DNA of 64,000 bases from assembly GCA_947579665.1 (NCBI GenBank), contig OX388349.1, positions 21,484,459 through 21,548,458 of the forward strand, in the 5' to 3' direction. Position numbers and translations under genes: made by a program. This DNA is from Sympetrum striolatum. Its lineage: Eukaryota > Arthropoda > Insecta > Odonata > Libellulidae. Within the stretch, counting starts at the first letter, position 1, and each line of letters begins with the position of its first letter. This document shows positions 11,961 through 22,640 of the stretch, piece by piece. The notes beneath the pieces were generated by a model. It saw only the letters and a list, made by a program, of their open reading frames with translations. It was not told where the DNA came from and searched no databases.

Positions 11961-12449
11961 GTTAATTAAGTGGAAACTAAACAGTCGGGAGCACTAGCAG
12001 ACACATCCAAGCTTTAACTTCGTTAAGGCTTTTGTAACGGGAATAGAGCACACGTCTAGTTGAAAATGCCTTCATTAAGAATTCTTTAAAAATTTTTAGG
12101 GGTGCATCAAACCGGAATGCGTGCTATCTCAAAGGTAAATTTCAAATCATAAGGAAGGATAGTGCCATATTTAGTATTTGTCTTAACTGAGTTAACTTGT
12201 GCAGTTTGATGATAGAGATTGAACAAATGATTGCAGTCACTTTGGATAATAATCAGCGAAGATCCCATCATAATGAAACAACAAAAAATTGCTCGTACGG
12301 GTATATTTATCAATTTTTCAGTACCTATCGCAATCAAAGTAAGTCAATAGGATTGCAGTCAAATGAAGTTATAGTTGCCAATATAATCGCAAGCTATTAT
12401 CAGGATTGCAGGTTTTCACTACGGCAAAAGGAGAACCGAAGAATATCAA
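11961..12449. other. AT-rich non-coding stretch
   Basis: Overlapping open frames of 76 and 95 codons on opposite strands, without motifs. Nothing else. Confidence 0.5.
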
Positions 12450-12800
12450 TTGTGAGGTATCTTGTTTGCTACTGTTGTCAGTAAACCGTAAAAAAAAACA
12501 AGAACACGACTGTTAGTGATGATAAAGTCACAATTTCACACTAATTGTGGCATATGTTCCGACTGTGGACAGTTAACCTTAGAAAAACCAAAAACAATAC
12601 TTTTAATGATGATAATTTCATTAAACTTGTGAGGTATTTGTCTTTCTACAGTTGTCAGTAAACTTAAACAAAAAACAAGAACACTACTGTTAATGATAAT
12701 AACTTCCACTTTCAAATTAATTGTTAGGTAGCTTGCTCCGTACAGTTGTCAGTAAAATTAAACAAACCAAGAATAGTATTCTCAATGATGATAACTTCTA
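12450..12800. repeat. Four-copy diverged tandem repeat, 82-95 bp units
   Basis: Units start at 12450, 12545, 12627 and 12721. Each has a TTGTGAGGTAT-like start, an ACAGTTGTCAGTAAA-like block, an A-rich tract with AACAAGAACAC, and TTAATGATGATAACTTC at the end. The second unit is the most diverged and shortest. Differing lengths and many substitutions point to an old minisatellite-scale expansion. Confidence 0.75.
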
Positions 12801-13780
12801 CCATCACTATCCATTCTACCCTCCAGCGTCCTTTTATATGTATTTATCAAAGAGGTTTCTATTGTCCCCTTCTATCTGCTCTTCCTTAGAGATCCCGATA
12901 ACACTTTTTCCTCTAAGCTCATCCATCAGATGAAAACTTCGCCAGCCCACTGCAATCCTATTCCAACTTTCCTTCGATCACCTTAATGATCTTGCACGCC
13001 CTTTACAGATGATGATCGACCCAGTTGGGGCTTCTCCTCCGCATCATTAATTTCTTACTCTCTCCCGCTAACACGTTTCTCTCATCCTGAGTTCCCTTGC
13101 GATAAAGCATTGCCGAATCGTGAAACATAAGCGCGATTAACGAAAATCTAACTTTATTAAATAAGATGCAATAGTGTAATACTTAACATAGTGAAGCCAT
13201 GAGAGGTGTTAATGCTATTAGTTGCTGCTTTTTGAAACCTAGAAGAATTTATTGTGTATATTAGAGTATACGACACGAACGTAAGTAGAGGCACCTAATA
13301 TTATCACAATAAAATGGGAAACCTAAGTGATTCGAGTATAAGCTTAGGGTAGTAAATACAGTTGCTACGGGTTAATTTCAAAATAAAGACAGATACAAAT
13401 GAAATTACAGTAATTGAGGAAAATATCAATCGGCAAAGTATTGTTAATTGATCAAGTGAGAAATTTACAAACCGATTTCCGGCTACGGCAGACTTTTTCC
13501 ATTGGAGAACAAGTAAGTGAGACCCTAACTCGAATATAAGCCAAGGGGGATTTTCAGCATAAAAAAGTGCTGAAAAACTCGCCCTATACGCGAGTATATA
13601 GGTATCTTATATACGGTACTTCCTCATTCTCATTAAGAATATTATTTAACTAGAGTCGCAAAAATCTTAAACTCTAATAAAATCATAAAGAAGGAAGTTA
13701 CTTCCATGAAATAATTGAATTCAGCATTCTACTTAATCCAGCACCCAACAATCCGTAGCAATAAACCCCACACGACAGAC
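12801..13780. other. Non-coding stretch with one small hairpin
   Basis: From 12930 to 13140 the sequence is C-richer. A perfect 9-bp hairpin lies at 13551-13559 and 13568-13576 (TTTTCAGCA and TGCTGAAAA, 8-base loop), which could be chance. No gene seen. Confidence 0.5.
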
Positions 13781-14440
13781 GTATGTCATTAACGCAATCG
13801 CATTAAAGGCTAATGCTTAAGGGCAAAGCTTAAAGCAGATGGCAAAATAACGTTATCTCGAGAATCGTCGAGTTGAAACATTAAAACGGCTCCGAGAGTA
13901 AACAACCCCCGCATAACTAATAGGATGACACCCGCGATAGTTCGAAAAGACGCCGCCGAAGATTTTCGCGCGCAAACAGAGGAGAGACGACGTGCGCAAT
14001 TCGAGTGGCGGGAACTTTTACCCGCCAAGAAACACCGCACCTTGTTTACCCGACGAAAATAAGGCGAGGCGGAGGAAAAGGTAGGCGTTGATTAAGAGGG
14101 AATGAGGAAACGGAAAACAGCCCCTGCTGCAAAGCGAGGGAGGGGAAGAAATAATTAAGGATAGTCTGAAGCGGATAAGAGATGAAGGAAAGGGGATGGC
14201 TTCGAGAGACACCCCAGGGAGCAATACGGCTCGGGGAAAAAAATGAGTCCTATTTCGACAATAAAACGCGGAATTAATAAACCTTATAAATATGCGCGGC
14301 AACGTCTCGCCTCTTAACATGATGGAGGACGAAAAAATGGCCGCGCATGAGTGATAATACTTGCGGGGAGGTTAACGATTGTACGGCGTATTTCGAGCAG
14401 AAAATTTTCCTCTGGCGCAAGAAAAGGGAGGAAAAGTTAA
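13781..14440. other. GC/CpG-richer, purine-rich island
   Basis: Many CG dinucleotides (for example GACGCCGCCGAAGATTTTCG near 13949) followed by purine-rich plus strand to about 14200. Three overlapping minus-strand frames of 60-100 codons are Ser/Phe/Leu-rich and look compositional. Confidence 0.55.
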
Positions 14441-15339
14441 CAGCTTTTATATCCAAAAGCGAGTTAATTAGTTGATTAAAAATGAAAGTGGCGTAAGCTA
14501 GCGTTATTTTTTGTTTAATTCTAATTCTCTTTATGAAGCAATCCGGCGAGATTCAGAAGAAGGAATTTCATTAATCTCGCTGATTAACTTAGCGAGAGAT
14601 ATGCTAATTACGGGAAATTCTCCAAATTGCGAATTAAAATAAGACGTGCGCCGAGTAACCTAGAAAAGTACTTCCGCGCTGTCGTTTTGCACGTGGCATA
14701 GTTAATTACTTAAATTTTACACTGAAAAAATTCACTTTCCGAAAATAATGAACTATAATTTGGAATTCTCAGTTTCTACCAAGACCTTAGACTGTTAGTT
14801 TCTACAAAATAAATAGGAAATAAACGAGCAGAACTTCATCCATCCATAATTGGTTACAAACCTCATAACATACTCAAAGAAGAAAATTCAGGGCTTACTA
14901 AAACATTTACTAGGAATAAGCGGTAGCAGGTCACAAATCAATTCATAAGAAGCGAAGAAACTCTATTAATAGAAGTTAAAAGAAAATCATGCGGCTTCTA
15001 CTCCACTAAACCAGAATGAAATTGCATTTTATAATTTAAACTCACACATTTACCGCTACCAGGAGCGATAGCTGATTTCACAAAACTCCGCTGAATGCCC
15101 TTAGAATTCGTCGAACCAATTTCCACGAAACTCAACTTGATTATGGAATAAAAAGGTACCGGAAGATCGTGAGAAGAAATTCAACGACTGAATCCATTGG
15201 ACCAGTTCAATTTTAGAAGCTTTGGAATAGCCTACTTTGAATTCCAAGGAGCTAATCCTTAGAAAGGTAAAATAAAAGAGTTGAGAAAAGTTCTCTGCAT
15301 TAGCACCAAACAAAGTTACAAAAAGGTAGAAAATTTAAA
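14441..15339. other. AT-rich non-coding stretch
   Basis: Nothing recognisable. Confidence 0.55.
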
Positions 15340-15490
15340 GGGTCCTTATGTAGACCAGATTGAGACTGAAAATTATCTTCTTCCATCTAACCTGCCGTGT
15401 ATTATATAAATAAAAACATAAATAATGCACAGGTTAATATAAAGAGAGAAAAAAACTTCAGAAGTATTGGAAGTAAAAAATAAAGTATTC
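15340..15490 (+). repeat. R1-family dispersed repeat, diverged copy
   Basis: Contains GATTGAGACTGAAAATTATC and then TCTTCTTCCATCTAACCTGC, the signature block of the R1 family also found at 46.08, 47.28, 55.79 and 60.87 kb. The downstream half is poorly preserved. Confidence 0.6.
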
Positions 15491-15590
15491 TTGCAATAGC
15501 TGCATCAAGCCCGTAAAAGAACGAAATTGAACAGCACTAAAAAACTCAGGTTTGCTACTTCTAGCATTATACATGCATATAATACAAACG

Positions 15591-15766
15591 CTAGGATAAA
15601 AAAATAAAAAGAATGATGGATCTAACATTTTAATGTATGCACAACCAACAACAACAACATTTAAATGTATACATTAAAATATTAGATCCATTATTCTTTT
15701 TATTTTTATAATGATCTTCCGCCAAGTGAAGGCCAAAACCATCAACTCTAGCTAGGATAAAAATTA
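15591..15766. repeat. Fold-back element flanked by 13-bp direct repeats
   Basis: Arms of about 43 nt at 15598-15640 and 15668-15711 are inverted copies (AAGAATGATGGATCTAACAT against the complement of ATTAGATCCATTATTCTTTT). They are separated by an ACAACAACAAC-containing spacer. GCTAGGATAAAAA occurs at 15591 and again at 15752, outside both arms in direct orientation, as a target-site duplication would. No family recognised. Confidence 0.55.
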
Positions 15767-15926
15767 CTTCTGATAGTTTTTCCGTATATTATAAATGGAA
15801 TTCCGAATTTGACACGATTTTGTACGCCCATGCATTATGTGGCATAAGAACTTGCAAGGTACATATGTGACGTATGTCATTATTTCTGTAATTACTGATA
15901 AAATATCATTGGTACCTTCTTTTACA

Positions 15927-16189
15927 GACTGGATGGAGAAAGTGACTTGGTTACATAGGAAAAACTACGGAGGTGCTAGGGACGGCTGAAGAAGGAAGGG
16001 TTTTCATTGAAGTAATTAAGCGTCCACAGCGGAAATGGGTTGGTGTATTATTGAAAGGGCAGGGACTGCTAAAAGGAATTAATTGAGGGTAGAACGCAAG
16101 GGAAAAGACTGAGGGGCAGACAAAGGCAAGATATATTGGATGACATAAAGGAAGGGGTGAGTTACCAAGAGAGGAAAGAAATGGCATAA
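15927..16189 (+). mobile_element. Non-LTR retrotransposon ORF2 C-terminal remnant
   Basis: Conceptual translation of the plus strand in two frames gives the familiar end of a LINE reverse-transcriptase polyprotein. First comes a part reading KRPQRKWVGVLLKGQGLLKG. After a one-base frame change comes GKRLRGRQRQDILDDIKEG, then VSYQERKEMA and a TAA at 16187-16189. Families with this tail usually read 'RRKRWIGHILRGEGLLKEVIEG...GKR.RGRQR...LDDIKEG', with this part following the RT thumb. The upstream GACTGGATGGAGAAAGTGAC may be the preceding 'WMDKV' part. Frame breaks and in-frame stops make it a dead fragment. The clade (RTE-, CR1- or Jockey-like) cannot be fixed from this tail alone. A second copy lies at 44.37-44.79 kb. 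Confidence 0.72.
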
Positions 16190-16248
16190 AATAAGGAGTA
16201 TCGAGGCACATGAACCTACCGAAAGGTACTACAGTTCTTTTGGAGATA

Positions 16249-16502
16249 TAAAATCTCCAATAGCCGTCTTTGTCGGCGTTTCTCACCTCATTCACCAGTA
16301 TTCGGAAAAAGCAGGAATTGCCGCTCTTTTAACAACAACCGATGTACATTTCAATAGCGATGCAATCTTCCTGAGTGGTAATAAAGTACTTCAAAAACTA
16401 ATTATTACCCCAGAAGTTCCGAGCTTTTCTGTTTGGAACGCCGACAAAGACGGCTATTGGAAATTTTAATACTTCAATTCATCGACAGCCGTGTTCTAAA
16501 TT
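16249..16502. mobile_element. ACACGGCTGT-family element with terminal inverted repeats
   Basis: The left end AATCTCCAATAGCCGTCTTT and GTCGGCGTT is mirrored at 16436-16468 by AACGCCGACAAAGACGGCTA and TTGGAAATTTT, about 30 nt each with one mismatch. Beyond the right arm comes ACAGCCGTGTTC, the inverted outer block seen at 2184 and 8845. The interior aligns with the 8845 copy, including a hammerhead-like core on the minus strand at 16346-16375 (CTCAGGA, extra A, GATTGC-ATC-GCTATT, GAAA, ATGTACAT). In this copy the fifth core base is C instead of G, which would inactivate a hammerhead. It lies 60 bp after the LINE remnant. No coding capacity. Confidence 0.65.
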
Positions 16503-16589
16503 TTCTTTCTTCATAGTACAGTTGTGTATCTACAAAGGATTTCGTGGGCGAAGTCGATAAAGAATACGAACCCAACCGCTTATAGAAAG

Positions 16590-17480
16590 GTACAAATGGG
16601 CAAGATCATTAAACGAGACATCCTGAAGGGGTTGGTAAGTTACTATCCTCTTTCGCTTTACGAAAGCCTTCCATTAATGCCGCCGAAGTGAAAAATGGAC
16701 AGCTTTACAACCAATCGATCAATATAAGCGCATCGGAAGGAAAACAGCTCTATCGAAAATTCTCCTCTCTATGGAAAAACTCGAGCACTCCGACGGCATT
16801 TCGAGAGAGTAACAAACGAAAACCGAAGTTCGAGAGAAACGTTCAGGCAACGTGAAGGATTACCTTACGACCCTATAAAGTAGCGCGGCAAAGGCGAACG
16901 TAAAAGTTAACGTGGGGAATACGAAAGCAGCTAAACCAAGGAGGGCAAAGAAAACGAATTACTCCTCCAACTTGTTTATATACAGCTCACAAGAGCCCAC
17001 AATGACCGTCGCTCACTTTTATAGTCAATTACAACCGATTTAAGGGGTCCGCAGGAAGAAAAGTTGTCCGCAAGGGGACGTGGACGTGAGAGGGGAAAAA
17101 ATCCTTGGAGTGAAATTGGGGGCGGGCGAAAGTAAGGCGGGGTTCGATTCGAAAGAGATGAAAAAAGGGAAAATCGACTTCTATTGCGGAATAAAGGGAG
17201 ATAAGGGAAAGGTCGAACGGGAAAGGTGACGGCGGACGATAGAAAATCTTTTGTGAAATACAGAAAGGATTGAAGAGAATAAAAGTCGCGTGGGGTACAC
17301 AAGGGTTTCCGGTGGTGAATTTTTGCAGTTCGTCGAAGAGGTTCGAGGTGCAGCGTATCTGAATGCCATTAATCAAACGATTTGCGGCAAAAAGGCGGGA
17401 ATCCATTTTGAGGTACTCGGTTAAGAATGGATTTTGATAATCGATACCGCAATGTCGACTAAGGAAATCCTTCTTTGACA
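16590..17480. other. GC-richer, purine-rich island
   Basis: From 16720 to 17300 the plus strand is rich in A, G and CG. The minus strand carries overlapping open frames of 62-161 codons with Phe/Ser/Pro/Leu bias. The 161-codon frame (17029-17514) shows no recognised domain and shares its extent with the island; I leave it uncalled. Confidence 0.55.
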
Positions 17481-18280
17481 AAAACATCCTTCCTCGATTT
17501 TCCGATAAAAACAAACCGTAACATCTACTAACTTCATTTCCAAGACATTTTGATATAGGACTCTCCGGTCAACGAATGAAAACTCACAGTGGCCAAGAGT
17601 GGTGAAGTCAGCTACCTAAGCAGATGTACACGTTTTGACTCACTAAATTATGTAAGAAGAAATTTGCGTTTCAATTATGTTTGGTCCAAAAAATATAAAA
17701 AGTGACGAAGTGTTTCCAAAATTTTTAACAATCAAGCGATATTTTAAAATAATTTCCACCTAGAAACATTACTAACCGATTATACCTTCCGAATTTAATT
17801 CTTTTTCGCTATATCTAAAAGACGAAAAGTACGCAAAACAAATTGGTTTCATTTAAGGTTTCATAAGAGGAAAATCTTTGTGTTTCAATTCTTATTTGCA
17901 ATATGAAAATCATTTGCGCACATGAAGTCATTACATTAATCACATAAATCCATATAATATAGTCTGGTTTAATCATAACTGGTTTAACTCACACGAAAGA
18001 AGTAATAATAATATGTCTGCTTCATTTAAAGGGTGAGATAGAGACTGGTGAGTATTTCCGTACATCTAACCTTACCACAAAAGATTTAAAGAAAGAAATA
18101 TTACAGATTAACTATAATTGAAAACTTATCCATTAAGAGTAATGCATAAAATATACAAGATGCCCCATTTATGGCAGGAAACTTTCCACACGAGATTAAA
18201 TAAATCTCTCTCATTTAATTTCCACCTCATTGAAGGTTCATTTACAACTATTTACTTCCTCTATGGCACTTGACCGCCCG
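17481..18280. other. AT-rich non-coding stretch
   Basis: Nothing recognisable. Confidence 0.55.
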
Positions 18281-18960
18281 AAACTTCTAAACAAGAATTT
18301 CCTCTCACACCGCAACATTGTCAAGATCGAGAAAGACACCATCGATCTATCAGGTCTACCCAAAACATACCCAAGTTAAATCCCCCTCACGAGGTTTAGA
18401 TCATCGCAGTATGGCGTCGAAATCAGAAATCCCGAGCACTCTAGGGGCCCAGCAATCGGCTTGATAACCTCCAGCGAGGACGAAAAATACCAGGAAAGAG
18501 AGAGAAACACACTAGAATGAAAAAGAGAGGGACAAATGTTGGCTTACAGATGGAAGGATATTCCGGAGAGCAAACGACGCAGGTAGGGCTCAAATCGGTC
18601 GAGAGATGGAAGCTGCGCCGAAAGGGGGAAAGAAAGAGCAGATAGGTTTTGGCTGGACCACAGCAAAATGGGGGAGGGGCCTCACCACTGCGGGAGACAG
18701 GCTTTCACGGCTCCGCAGTCGACAGGGCGAATATAAATAACAACCGCCTTCCATGGTTACGGCGAAAAAAAGCCGTTCCTGCGAAATTTGTCGCTAACTC
18801 GCAGATTCAATCAGACGCGATTCGAGGCGATGAAAAGGGTTTTTGTGTACGAGGACCGATTGCGCCATGATTGACCTTCGACTCGAAATACCAGGAATTA
18901 TGAACGGCTTGATTTGAGGACTTTTTGTGGCGCGGATGGATTATTCCTAGGCGAGTGAAA
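18281..18960. other. GC-richer, purine-rich island
   Basis: Purine-rich plus strand with CG and GG runs from about 18460 to 18680, then mixed GC-rich sequence. One 73-codon plus-strand frame and one 105-codon minus-strand frame have no motif. Confidence 0.5.
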
Positions 18961-18996
18961 AAATAATGTTTTCCCGATGCGAATGCTGCATGTGCT

Positions 18997-19741
18997 GTAA
19001 ATAACGAGAAAAATGCTGAGATGAAAACGAGAAACTGGATGCACTGTTGACAACGAGTTAAATGAATGTAAATAGTGCTGTAGGAATATAATAATACTAG
19101 TTTTAATTTATTTATTGAAAACATTAACGTCCTGTCAGACTAAGAGAATGTCGACAAGAAGGATATCTACAATTACAGCAAATGAATACTAAAACTAAAC
19201 AACAAAAAAGGAGCTCCTGACTCACATAATAAACATAATTAATGTACTGTAAGTGATCCAAATAAACAAAGAAAACAGCCAAATTAAAAAGCAAGCATTG
19301 CAATGAAAACAATTGGACATGAATTAAGAAATGCAAAAAATCCTTACAATAAAATAAAATGAGAATCAGTGATTCATTGACTTATTTTCTTTATAATGGT
19401 TCTCCAAATCAAAGCTTTATAATTAGAAGCAGATACCGAATTGCATACGAAATAATACATACTTTTATATTTGTTCCACAAATGAGTTACAATACATTTC
19501 AATCTGTTTCCCGTAGGAATTGTATAATTACTGTTTATGAATATGTTTAATAATACCATATAGTTAGCTGTATTGATCGTCTAAGAATGTAAATAACGAG
19601 ATAAATACTGAGTGAGACAAAAACGAGATACCGGGTGTTTTGTAAATAACGTGATAAATAAATGTAAATAGTGTTGTTGTACTGTAATGATGTAAATAAT
19701 ACTGTCAAAATACAATAGTTTATGAATATGTTTAATAATAC
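18997..19741 (+). repeat. Nested direct repeats built on GTAAATAACGAG
   Basis: A block of about 105-115 bp at 18997-19100 returns at 19589-19703. Both contain GTAAATAACGAG, AAAACGAGA, AATGTAAATAGTG and a final AATAATACT. A second block TTTATGAATATGTTTAATAA occurs at 19534 and 19719, a 185-bp period, bracketing the second copy. Pieces of the same short motif (AAATAACGTGATAAA near 19646) recur inside it. This looks like an unequal-exchange or slippage array, possibly the 3' untranslated part of a retroelement. Confidence 0.6.
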
Positions 19742-20101
19742 TCTATGGTTAATTAATGATGTTATGGATGCTGGCTTAGCTTTGTTTAGATCATTATTTC
19801 GTGTGAATGACGGGTAAATGACGTGTTAACTGTGAGGTAACTGTGATGGTGAGATCAACCTATGTAAAGTAAATGTGTTAAAGGGGATAATTTATGAATT
19901 GAGTCTTACTGTATTTGTGTGTGTGAGTTCTGTTACTGTTTGTGATTATGGTGATGTTGCTATAAAACTTTGGTATTTGTAGGGCTTCTGGTGTTAGAAA
20001 TTTTAGAGTAATTGTATATATTGAATAAGTTTTACTTGAATGTATAGGAGCTGACACCTGACAGTAGTCAAATTACAGCATATATGTAATAATAATAATA
20101 C
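19742..20101 (+). other. T/G-rich stretch ending in a (TAA)n-like tail
   Basis: Unlike its neighbours the plus strand is T+G rich (for example TGTGTGTGAGTTCTGTTACT near 19917) and ends at about 20085-20101 in GTAATAATAATAATAC. Several LINE groups end in TAA repeats, so this may be a LINE 3' end joined to the repeats at 18997-19741. I see no coding remnant to confirm it. Confidence 0.3.
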
Positions 20102-20868
20102 TTTTCCATCGGCGAAAAAAGATGATTTCAAAGATAGAAATCATGACAACCTCCATCGTCCACAGTCATCGTTGCTGAAAAGCTGCACACAATCCGCTTA
20201 AAGAAATCGTGCGGGAGAACGAAGTCATTCAAACGTATTTGGAGCGAGAATAGAAATTTTACGCTAGCGATGAGATAGCCGATCATCCCAATTAACATAA
20301 AGGGCACAGTATTTAGATGCAGATTCACCGTTTGTAACTACTTCATAAGCTATGCATAGTGAGAAAATCTTACAGTATGGGGCTATATACCCCAGCAAAA
20401 CTAAAAATATTAAAAGAGATAAAAATTAACACAAAATAACGTGAAATTCAATCTATTACGTATGAATGTAAAAATCTTACATGTAAAACAAAAGGAACGT
20501 AAATACCAAGAATAGATGTGACGCCATAAAAATTGAATAGTACCACGACTTTCTATGAATCTGGAACTTTGCGTAGGTTGTAATACATTTAAAGTTAAAA
20601 TAAAATTAATGAAAGCTATTTTAAGTTAACAAAAGACGCTGTTCCATTACTTAACCCAGTAAGGCGTCGATACCTTATTAGGATACCTGCTGTTTGTTTT
20701 TATTGAACACAAGTATCATCAATTTCACAGCCGCACAGTGGGTTTTTTTCCCGAAAGATTTCAGCCAAGGAGTTTTTCCCCACACCCCAATTCTATTATT
20801 TCTTTACCACATTTAGAATAAAAACATTTATGTTCACAAGAAACAATCTACTTCAATCTTGTCATCGA
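20102..20868. other. AT-rich non-coding stretch
   Basis: Nothing recognisable. Confidence 0.55.
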
Positions 20869-21120
20869 CGTCGATCTTGTGATGGGCCTCCATAATGAAA
20901 AATAATAAAAACGAAGACTCATACCTTTAACACAACGTATTTTATGGTTCTACCATGGTTTTGACCCCACGGGTCATCATCAGGCACAATGCAATACGTG
21001 CCAAGACAGTGTATATATATTAAAGAGAAGATGGTAGGTGTAAGAGGGTGGGTGCCAGGGGGAAGCTAAGCTAGGGAAAGGAATGGTGACAGGACTTAGA
21101 CCGTTGGTGCGAAGATTGGG
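20869..21120 (-). mobile_element. Penelope-like element end with hammerhead-type motif
   Basis: On the minus strand, after a C-rich leader (about 21120-21045) and a TATATATA tract, the sequence reads CTGATGA, an extra T, GACCC-GTG-GGGTC, AAAA, then the self-complementary ACCATGGT followed by A. This is at 20953-20983. In a hammerhead the base after the hairpin should be G (GAAA); here it is A, so this copy is probably inactive. ACGTAT before and ATACGT after the core can pair as an outer stem I. The CTGATGATGACCC...ACCATGGT combination is typical of Penelope-like retroelement ends in arthropods, where hammerheads with a minimal stem III are established. No reverse-transcriptase part is visible nearby. 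Confidence 0.5.
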
Positions 21121-22140
21121 AAAAGGGAGAAAAAGAAAAATCATAAAATACCAATCTCATCCTATAGAATAGACGTAAAATGAAGTCAGTAAAATAGATC
21201 AATGAATAGAACTGAATAAGGAATACATCAATAGATAAATGAAGCCTAAATATAGATACATTATGCATATGTGATCTAGGCATGAATGTATGATTCACCT
21301 CTAGGTTATTCCTCAATATGTTTCGAATCAATGTTGCATTAAATATTCACATTTATAGGCCATATTTTAGAATGAAAATAAAAACACTGCAAAAAACCCG
21401 TATGCCTTTATTCAAAGAAACGACCAATTTCAATACTATAGGTATGCTCAAAACCACTATTTCGACCATAAATTGGTATAGCTTTTAATAATAGAGGGAT
21501 AAATTTACAATTTTTACCCGTAAACGTAAATTTGTGGTAACGGGTAAATACACCTTATTTAGTAACCATATTTACAGTTTATACTAAATGCAAATTTACC
21601 ATATTAATTGCCCTTAACTGTAAAATATAGCCATTTACTGTTTGCATATTAACGGATAGCTCCAGATTCAAAGGTTAACATTATTTCCATTATCAACCAA
21701 CATTTAATAACTTAGTAACCCTAATATCCTTTATCATTATCGTATATCATCTACAAGTACATATTCTTTCAATATTACAATTACATATAATATTAATTCA
21801 GCATTTTATTTTAAAGTAAATTAAATATTATTAATTGAATACAATATAATTAATTAAATACTATAATATTAACAACAAAACAGTTTTAATAAACACATTT
21901 TTATTAACTATATATTTAACTATTACATTTTTATGAGTTATATATAATTCACACTGTAACAGGAACTTTATTTACCTTTCTCTAAATCCCTTTTTCTAGT
22001 GGACCTCTTATCAGTAAAGAGATTCCATCCCTTTGCGCCTCTGTTAAAAGAAACGAGTATTTAACTACATCAGTCCTTATCGGATATGACTTTTATGCGG
22101 GTACACCAAAATTTCTTCTTCCATTACATTCACCTGATGA
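21121..22140. other. Very AT-rich stretch with a small hairpin
   Basis: A perfect 9-bp inverted pair TTTACCCGT (21513-21521) and ACGGGTAAA (21540-21548) lies in a run of GTAAAT-like words. The rest to about 21960 is A/T-dominated. No gene. Confidence 0.5.
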
Positions 22141-22640
22141 TGACTAGATAGCAGTTGAAAACAGTCGTTCCTTTGAATTAAACCGCGTGAGCTTTTTACA
22201 GTATATACATTTTGTCCTTAAGAGGGAATTCCACGAAGTGAGGCGGCATCTATTGATTGTAAATCCGCATTTCCCTCGCATAAAACGCAGTCTGGAAGGA
22301 TTTCTGGAAAAAGAAATCCAAATCCGAGTGCACGGAACATCTTCCTCTATTTTCCATCGCGACTTCCATAAAATGGATTCCACGAAAATAACCTCTTTCT
22401 CTTCACATCAAAGAATTTAATGTTGACTTTGATGGGCTTAATCTAAGAATCTGTAGAATATCCTACGAATTCATACGCATCTCAAAGCCCTTCCGCTCGA
22501 GAGCTTTGGATATGAAATTCTATATCTTGAAAGGAATAGAGGAAACTTATTCGTGCTTGGTGATGCGCGGATGGTATGCTTTCCGTTTATATCAAAACAC
22601 AAAGGATTCGGGATAAGAGATTCAGCCTATAGATTGAGAG
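22141..22640. other. Moderately GC-richer island
   Basis: Two overlapping antisense frames of 77 and 79 codons, no motif. Composition only moderately raised. Confidence 0.4.

Noticed and set aside
13551..13576. 9-bp hairpin with flanking A/T, like a terminator
   Set aside because: Eukaryotic context; isolated short hairpins of this size are expected by chance in 64 kb of AT-rich DNA.
22134..22170. CTGATGA, GACT..AGTT hairpin, GAAAACAGTC, hammerhead-like on the plus strand
   Set aside because: Hairpin of four pairs with a seven-base loop, no self-complementary stem III and only two pairs in stem I. Too weak to include without a model score.
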